NCBI GenBank assembly: GCA_021464415.1
Contig: CM038469.1
Coordinates: forward strand, 18,929,901-18,993,900
Length of the DNA: 64,000 nucleotides
Source of the DNA: Lonicera japonica
Taxonomy: Eukaryota > Streptophyta > Magnoliopsida > Dipsacales > Caprifoliaceae
Direction: 5' to 3'
The notes beneath the pieces are model-generated. The model did no database searches. It had not been told where the DNA came from and saw only the letters and a list, made by a program, of their open reading frames with translations. Shown here one piece after another: positions 57,761-64,000 of the stretch. Numbering within the stretch: the stretch's first letter is position 1; each line of letters starts with the position of its first letter. The translations under genes and the position numbers were made by a program.

Positions 57761-59772
57761 TAAATTAAATAAGAACTGATAATAAGATTAAAAAGAGTAA
57801 CTTGTGATGAATCTAAATCGATAAACTTAAGTTCAATATATTTTCATGCTAAAAAAAACTAAAAATAGAATGGATTTGACCGACTTGCTTTTAATTTTTA
57901 AAGAGTCTTTTAATCATAATTTTTGATCTTATTTTGATCTGGGCAAAATAAGATTTTAAGAAATTAAACTCAAGGCCATATATGAAAACAATTCAATTAT
58001 GACTGTTAGTATGATTTGAAAATTGTTCAAAATTTTAACTGATATATTGTGAACACTACTAAAAACAACATAATGAGATGACCAATAATGTACGAACACA
58101 TAAAGTACGTCCTAAAAATGCTACTCAATAATTTTCATTATATTTTTTTTACATAATTCTATGGTCATGATGGATCTCGTTTAATTGGTCTTGATTAATA
58201 GATTTTAAATATTAAATTTAGAATTTTTTATTTTAAGTTATGACATTTTTAATGTAGAAAAAAAATTGGTGTGTGAGAGTTTATTGTCTGTATATTATTG
58301 GTGTGAGTATTTTAATTTTGATATGACATCTTGATATGTGTATAAAACTCATTCAATGGTGTAGAGTTAATGTATACCATAACATGTATATTTTTAATTA
58401 TTAGATTATTTTACTTTTTGAAAATAATTTAGTCAAACTTGATGTTTTATAATATATATATATATATATATATTCATGTGTTATTTAGGTAACTCTTAAG
58501 TAACGTCAAATAAACTCCAACATATTGTAATGTATTAAAAAAACGAGGAGTGCAAACTTAACTTTGCATAACCCAAAAAAACTACCATATATGTCTTATT
58601 TATAAAGAGGGTTTTAAATTTGTAAGTTTTTAAAATAACTCTAAAGCTAAGTTAATTAAAAACTTAGACATAATAGTATGCTAAAAATATGTAGTACAAA
58701 CTTAATTTTGCACGATACCATAAAATATTACAATTCCAAAATATGCTACAAACTTAATGTTGCACTTTTGCTAAAGCTTGTTCAAAAATAGTCCCTTAAT
58801 TTACAAAAATATTATTACTTGATTTTTTTATAGAAAACTTTTTCAAAAAAGCCTATTTTCCAATATCCCCCCAAAAAAGGAACGAAATCCAAAACTAGGA
58901 CCCGTATTTCAAATAATGTTAAAATATATGTATAATAACTTTATTATTAACAAGATTTAACCATGTATTAATTTAAACAAAATATGTTTAAAATTCAAGT
59001 TATACATTACAATTAACATGTTTAACAAGCAAATTAATGTCATATTATGTTAAACAAGGGATTCAAATTCTATAAGTAAGGTTTTATTTGTCATACATAA
59101 AAATTGATCCTCCCTCTCCATTGGGCTCAAACTCTAGGTCCATCCATTCTTTTTCTAAGAGCGGGTTGCCCGGCCATAGGGTTCGAACACAATTGGGAAC
59201 AATTGAAGTCGATCAAAATTTCTGTCCGTGACAAAGATGATGATATGACGGGGACAAAAATCATGACTAAACTCATTTCACCAGTAACAAGATAAAAATT
59301 GGGTTATTCTAATTTCACCCTAGTAATGTTTAGTTTTACTTTCACTTTTTATTCCGTCATCAAATATCGAGTAATGACTTGGTAATTGATTTTTGACAAG
59401 GAGTATAAATTTGACAATGCCTTACTCAACACTTAATTACTGAATAATAAACTTATACTCAGTCCTCGAAAATCAAATAATATGCCCTTACTCGATACTT
59501 AAGGACCGAATGAAAAGTGCCATTAAAACTAAATATTATTAAAGGTGAAAATAGAATCATTCTAAAAATTACAAGAGTGAGGCAAATTAACCAAAATGCA
59601 ATAATATAAAGACTTAATTGGGCTAAATTAAACTCGCAACAACAATTTGGGATAGAATGTAACAAGATTGACTACTAAGAATTAAACATCTGTACCTAAT
59701 TATTAAATTAAAATAAAACAAAAAAGAAATAAAAAAGAAGATTAGCAAAAATTGATCTCTGATTTTTCATTT

Positions 59773-59805
59773 CTGCTCTGCTGCTCTGCTCTGCTCTGCT
59801 CTGCT
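59773..59805. repeat. (CTGCT)n pentanucleotide tract
   Basis: About six CTGCT units with one 3 bp slip. Confidence 0.7.
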
Positions 59806-61142
59806 TTTTGAGGAAGATTGAATTGTACAGAGAAGAATATGTTAGAATGAATGAATGTATATGTCAGGAAGAGAAAAGCCGGGCATCTAATCTATTTATT
59901 CAGGAGCTTATCCGCGTAAATATATTATATTGAATAAAACGAGTGAAGAACGCGCAAATATATTATTCAAATTTGATTTGTCTCACCGTTGAATAACTGA
60001 CTTGGCTTCCATTCAATTTTATCTAATCTCTCTTTTAAATAATCTAGCCTTTTGAGCACATTCTTCGTGTGTGCAGCAGAGAAAATAAATAAAATAGACA
60101 AAAACAAATAGTATGTATCATAATAGTAACTCTATAATAAATAAATAAAATTATTTGCATGTCCACTTCGATTAGTTTGTTGTATATTACAAATTATAAA
60201 AAAATAATTCCTAATTATAGGATATGTAAATACATGTTTAGCTATCATAAAATAGTAATCAATTTATTTCCGGCTATCTCTCTTTAAATTTATATGTGTA
60301 AATATTAAATCATAATCTTTCAATTAAGTAGACATTATCCAATCCCCGTAGATTTGATTTATTATATTTATTTTTTTTGAAAAAAGGTTTTAATTTGAAC
60401 ATCTATTTTAGTTATTAGTATAGACGGCAATGGGTAAGTTTGCAAGCGGGTTGGCAAGATCCGAACCCAAACCGTCAAAGAATACGTATGCCTTGTGCTT
60501 TTTCTGGCTTAACCGAAGCGAGTATTATATTGAAAATTAGAACTCTCTCCATTAGCTATGCTTAGACCTAGGATGGTCATTTTAGAAAGGCATGATGAAA
60601 CAACAAAAAATGTTTTAACATGAAGTTGTCTTTGTGTCTATATTTTGAAACAAAATTAAAGATGTACCATGTTAATCATGTCTTGTCATGTAAATTAGGT
60701 TTTATTGTGTCTAAATTAAAGAAAGCCAATGTTTCTACCGGTGTTATAACGTGTTTATTAGGACCTTATGTTTTCTTAATCATGTTATGTCATGTTAATT
60801 GGGTATTAAAGAAAATCAACATTTTTACTTGTCTCATGACATGTAGACCCAAAACCTGCAATCATATTCGTCGATCGGTAGGTTGTGTTTGCATTTCGTA
60901 AAATTAATAGAACTTCATGTAATGTTATCTCGGCCCCAAACACGACAAAAAACATGAATGGCCACCACTACTTGGACTCGAATTTGTTCCGATCCAAATT
61001 AGTCCAATCTAACACGTTGTAATTAGATAATATTTAAGAGTATGTATTTAAAAAAATAATAATTTACTAAATTATCCTTGATAGGAAAGAATGAATAAAA
61101 ATGGGGAAGGCACTTTAATAATTGAACACAAATACCAAAAAA

Positions 61143-61265
61143 GGGTTTGGCTAAGTGGTAACACTTTTATAATAAATTATTGTATTTGTTCAAGTAGTAA
61201 AGGAAAATTCCTTTTATGTGTGAGGTCATAAGTTTAAATCCCACAGTAAAATTTTATTTATTTTC
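61143..61265 (+). mobile_element. SINE-like, tRNA-related sequence
   Basis: A box-like TGGCTAAGTGG (61148-61158) and B box-like AAGTTTAAATCCC (61230-61242), the internal RNA polymerase III promoter pattern of plant tRNA-derived SINEs, then an A/T-rich tail. The box spacing (about 72 bp) is longer than in a tRNA gene, and no cloverleaf could be drawn. Confidence 0.45.
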
Positions 61266-62189
61266 TTAGCATATTTTTTATAATTCAATTGACACACCAA
61301 AAATCTTCCTTGTGCTTTATTAATAGTATCGATAATTATTTTAATGTATAAGTCTTATCTCTACCAACATTAAAAATAATAAATGGACAAACAACCGTCA
61401 TTATCATAACAGATGCACACAATAAATTGTGAGTGATATTGTTGTTCAGTATCACATTCATGTAACAAGGACAAGGACACAATAAAAATATATCAATTTT
61501 ATCTAATTTTTATTTGGCCTCAATTGCGACTATTCTCCTCTCCTTTATTCAAAATTTCAATATAACATAATAATAAAACCAAAAATATCTCATTAATTTT
61601 ATGTGTTTTTTCCAATTTAAATTTATCTTCCTCTCTCTCTAGATCTCCATAACTTTGGAGAAATACATATATATATATATATATATATATGTGTGTATAG
61701 AAATATTTGACTAAGGTGCGTCTTATTTTTCAAATCAAAATTTATTTTATACATCCAATTTTGGGAATAAATAAATTGAAGTGAACACCATTTTGGCTTT
61801 GAAAATGCAATAATAACGAAAAACGTGGTAGTAAAAGAATCCTTAAAATTTAGTTTTAACACCCAATTTTTTTTTTTAAAAAAAAAGGAAATTATTAATT
61901 ACAATCATACTTTGAAGGCACTCAAATCCTTTAATCATGTTTTTTGGTGTAGCAAAAGGAAAAAAAAAGCTCCTTTAATCCTCATTTCGATTTATCATCA
62001 CAGCATCTTCCCCTCTTATTGTTTGTTGACATACCACTTCTCAATCTCTATTGTCATTATTTTCTTCTATTACCACGTCAATTTACATGCATAAATATCC
62101 ATATATATATTTGGCATCATGTTTTTTATTTGTGCAATTTATGTCATGTATATATGCAATCAAAGTATATATGGTGAAGTCGTTAAAAT
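61266..62189. other. AT-rich intergenic sequence
   Basis: No gene seen; a (TA)n tract at 61667-61690 and poly-T/poly-A at 61867-61888. Confidence 0.55.
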
Positions 62190-62638
62190 GGGCTTTTTTT
62201 AGTTCCCCCCCCCCCCCCCCCCCCCAATTATTAATACGAAATTCAAGATACTCCCTATTTTACTAATCATTTGACTTACCCCCTAACTTTTAATGGATTA
62301 CTAACTCCGTCCGATTTTTTGTCACTTTGACCATTTTGCCCTTACTGTTCATCATCTTCCCTCTTAGTCCTTCTTCTTCCTAAGAAATTTAACCCTTGTT
62401 TTATAATTTTCTCTTTCTAAATACAAACCGCTAACCACCTCACTGACGAGGATGCTCACTTCCTCGCATCCTCGTCTAAGAAGGAAGATGATGAACAATA
62501 AGGGCAAAATGGTCAGAGCAATAGAAAATTGAACGGAGTTAGTAGTCCATTAAAAGTTAGGGGGTATGTTAAAGGATTAGTAAAGTTGAAGGTATCTTGA
62601 GTTTCGTATTAATAATAGGGGGCAACTCAAAAAAGCCC
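62190..62638. mobile_element. Fold-back MITE with about 180 bp inverted arms and poly-C run
   Basis: The left arm (62190-62372) and right arm (about 62470-62638) are inverted copies: GGGCTTTTTTTAGTT/AACTCAAAAAAGCCC at the edges, ATTATTAATACGAAA, CCCCCTAACTTTTAATGGA and TTGCCCTTACTGTTCATCATC further in. The left arm has expanded to about 21 C (62205-62225) where the right arm has five G. The loop holds a short GAGGATGC/GCATCCTC hairpin. No coding. Confidence 0.75.
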
Positions 62639-63318
62639 TTACTGTTCGATTTATGTTGCGTATGTATGCGACTTCATTCTTAGGTTTAGTTACATATTAG
62701 AGTAGAAAATGTTGAACTTAATTATTTGAATTCATGATAATATATCCTATAAACAATATCAACTTTGTGGATACTTTAATTCTTAATTGTAATTGTTTTT
62801 AAATACAAACTTTATTTCATCAATTTAATTTTAGTAATGAGATGGCTCATTTTTTTTAATATTACAATAATGAAAAAAATAATAAAAAAAAGATTAATTT
62901 GGGTTTTAGTGAAACAATAATGAAATAAAAGGATGTAAAATTATATTCTTTCAACAAATGAATGGTTACCTTTTTCAAGAATAGCACAACAGTACTGCTC
63001 TGCTCACTACCAGAAAATGCAAAAAAAGAATTAGTAGCCCTCAATATACACTGGTAAACCATATCCTAGCCAATGGGACCGCATGCCACGTGTGTCAAGA
63101 AAGCATAGCTGCTCTAGGCTCGAAAGTATAAAGTTCAGAGCTCAACCATCCTCACAGAAACCACCTAATAAGAGAATAAAACGTATGTTGTCAGATCAAT
63201 ATGGAATAATCAATACTGAAAGGATAAAGGAGCAAGGAATAAAACCTCTTCTTCAGCATGGCTTGAAAAAATTATCGCCTCAAGAGCAGTAACCTGACGG
63301 ATCAGGTGCATCCTCTAC
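62639..63318. other. Spacer without recognised gene
   Basis: AT-rich to about 63050. A GC-richer stretch with a 69-codon frame (63083-63292, plus) follows; this frame has no recognisable motif and may be 3' sequence of the gene on the minus strand. Confidence 0.4.
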
Positions 63319-64000
63319 TCAGTCACTAGGAGATACAATAAATCCGAGAACTCTACTAGAGGGAAGAACTGCACCCTTCGAAACCCCCTCATAGTACAAA
63401 GGAAATCTTTTAGCTGCAGGAGCCTTCCCACGAGCATCTAGTGAAAACTGTGGACAAATTCCAGAACCACTAGAAGAACTACCTTCTTGAATACGAATAC
63501 CACCAGCAGGACTCCCTCTCCCCGATGACTGAGCCGTCAACCGGCTACCCAATAAATCAGATATAGTAAAGAAAGGCTCCTCCGAAGGTACCACAGGCTC
63601 AGGACCCATAACAATAGCTCCTTGCTCATGATTATCCCCCATTTCCTTTGCGGGAACATCAACATGAACCTCCTCGTCCTGTATTCCCTCATCGTGAGCC
63701 TCAGCCTTCTCAAACTCCAGAGTCTCTGCGCCAAAGAACTCCGTTGTATGACTTTTGAGATAATGCTGACCCCAAATATAATATGGATTGCCCCAAATAG
63801 CAGTGTACCAATCATAAATAACCTGAGGAGCAGCATCGAGTGTTTTATTGAGCAAATAAATCATAGAGAACACTAGATATAACACGTTCGTCACAAAGAA
63901 ATTGTAACTAATACCCTCCACAAGAGCATTCCTCTCAGTAGCAGGGGTAGCATCGGAACACCGCTTGGTAGAAGGCAAAAAAGCGGGAGCTAGTAACTGA
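63319..64000 (-). CDS. Unidentified protein, 5' end beyond the window
   Basis: The minus-strand frame is open to base 64000 and ends TGA at 63319-63321; about 226 residues are visible and no ATG start is in view. The N-terminal half has aromatic residues (YLVFSMIYLLNKTLDAAPQ, then WYTAIWGNPYYIWGQHYLK). The second half is acidic then Gly/Ser-rich (SSGRGSPAGG, GSSSSGSGI). I do not recognise a family. The composition recalls plant retroelement-associated proteins of the 'putative plant transposon protein' kind, but this is a guess. Base composition is clearly richer in GC than the flanking DNA, which supports coding. Confidence 0.5.
   Translation of the reverse strand, partial: QLLAPAFLPSTKRCSDATPATERNALVEGISYNFFVTNVLYLVFSMIYLLNKTLDAAPQVIYDWYTAIWGNPYYIWGQHYLKSHTTEFFGAETLEFEKAEAHDEGIQDEEVHVDVPAKEMGDNHEQGAIVMGPEPVVPSEEPFFTISDLLGSRLTAQSSGRGSPAGGIRIQEGSSSSGSGICPQFSLDARGKAPAAKRFPLYYEGVSKGAVLPSSRVLGFIVSPSD

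Larger units (their letters stand above)
56761..61136. other. AT-rich intergenic sequence
   Basis: No gene recognised. (TA)n tracts occur at 57217-57238, 57707-57730 and 58454-58473. A second GTGCC/GGCAC motif lies at 57735-57760. A (CTGCT)n tract is at 59773-59805. Sequence at 58680-58870 resembles, inverted, the fold-back element's outer parts. Confidence 0.55.

Noticed and set aside
61143..61265. A true tRNA gene
   Set aside because: No cloverleaf can be drawn and the box spacing is too long.

Overview
This is a plant nuclear window, most likely from a eudicot. The evidence is Ty3/gypsy retrotransposons with plant-type tRNA-Met primer sites, ESB1-like dirigent genes, AT-rich intergenic DNA and small fold-back elements. 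Only two intact host genes are visible, both dirigent genes near 52-55 kb. I cannot name the species.

Positions 1-31549 are a stack of retrotransposons inserted inside one another. From outside in: (H) a truncated minus-strand Tekay-type element with a decayed gag-pol and one LTR, 27545-31549. (F) An LTR inserted into H's reverse transcriptase, surviving as 6565-6758 and 26742-27544. (D2) A solo LTR inserted in F, 6759-26741, with target duplication AAGTT. Inside D2 lie (A) a plus-strand element at 8188-16899 and (E) a minus-strand element at 17015-24443 with duplication AGGGT. A and E have 2.5 kb LTRs and a roughly 3.7 kb interior with no credible coding, so they look like non-autonomous LARD-type relatives of Tekay. 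At the far left (1-6564) are a gag-protease ORF lacking reverse transcriptase (J) and another piece of the A/E family (G).

Positions 31550-46029 hold a short spliced-looking gene remnant, split by a second nest. Solo LTR D (31939-45879, duplication GGGAA) contains a Tat-like solo LTR (33259-34470, ATTGT) and a nearly intact Tekay/Del chromovirus C (35231-44412, TGAGG). C's gag-pol frame is broken only by two in-frame stops. A second Tat-like solo LTR is at 47012-48290 (CGTAG).

Positions 48291-64000 are AT-rich. They hold a fold-back element built from alternating inverted copies (49845-50446), two convergent dirigent genes (51826-52728 plus; 53993-55132 minus), a higher-order minisatellite, a SINE-like sequence, a long-TIR element with a poly-C run, and an unidentified ORF leaving the right edge on the minus strand.

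The most striking unexplained signal is a promoter-proximal cassette of short palindromes. Every LTR here that keeps the relevant segment carries one, 5' of its TATA/leader region. The position is conserved but the palindrome differs by family: CATGTAGTCGACTACATG (A, E), CCATCAGTCGACTGATGG (F), CCATGATCGATCATGG (D), GGACCGGTCC or GCGGACCGGTAT hairpins (D2, C), and CCAACCGTACGGTTGG or CCAGCCGTACGGCTGG (Tat-like solo LTRs). I know of no name for this module.
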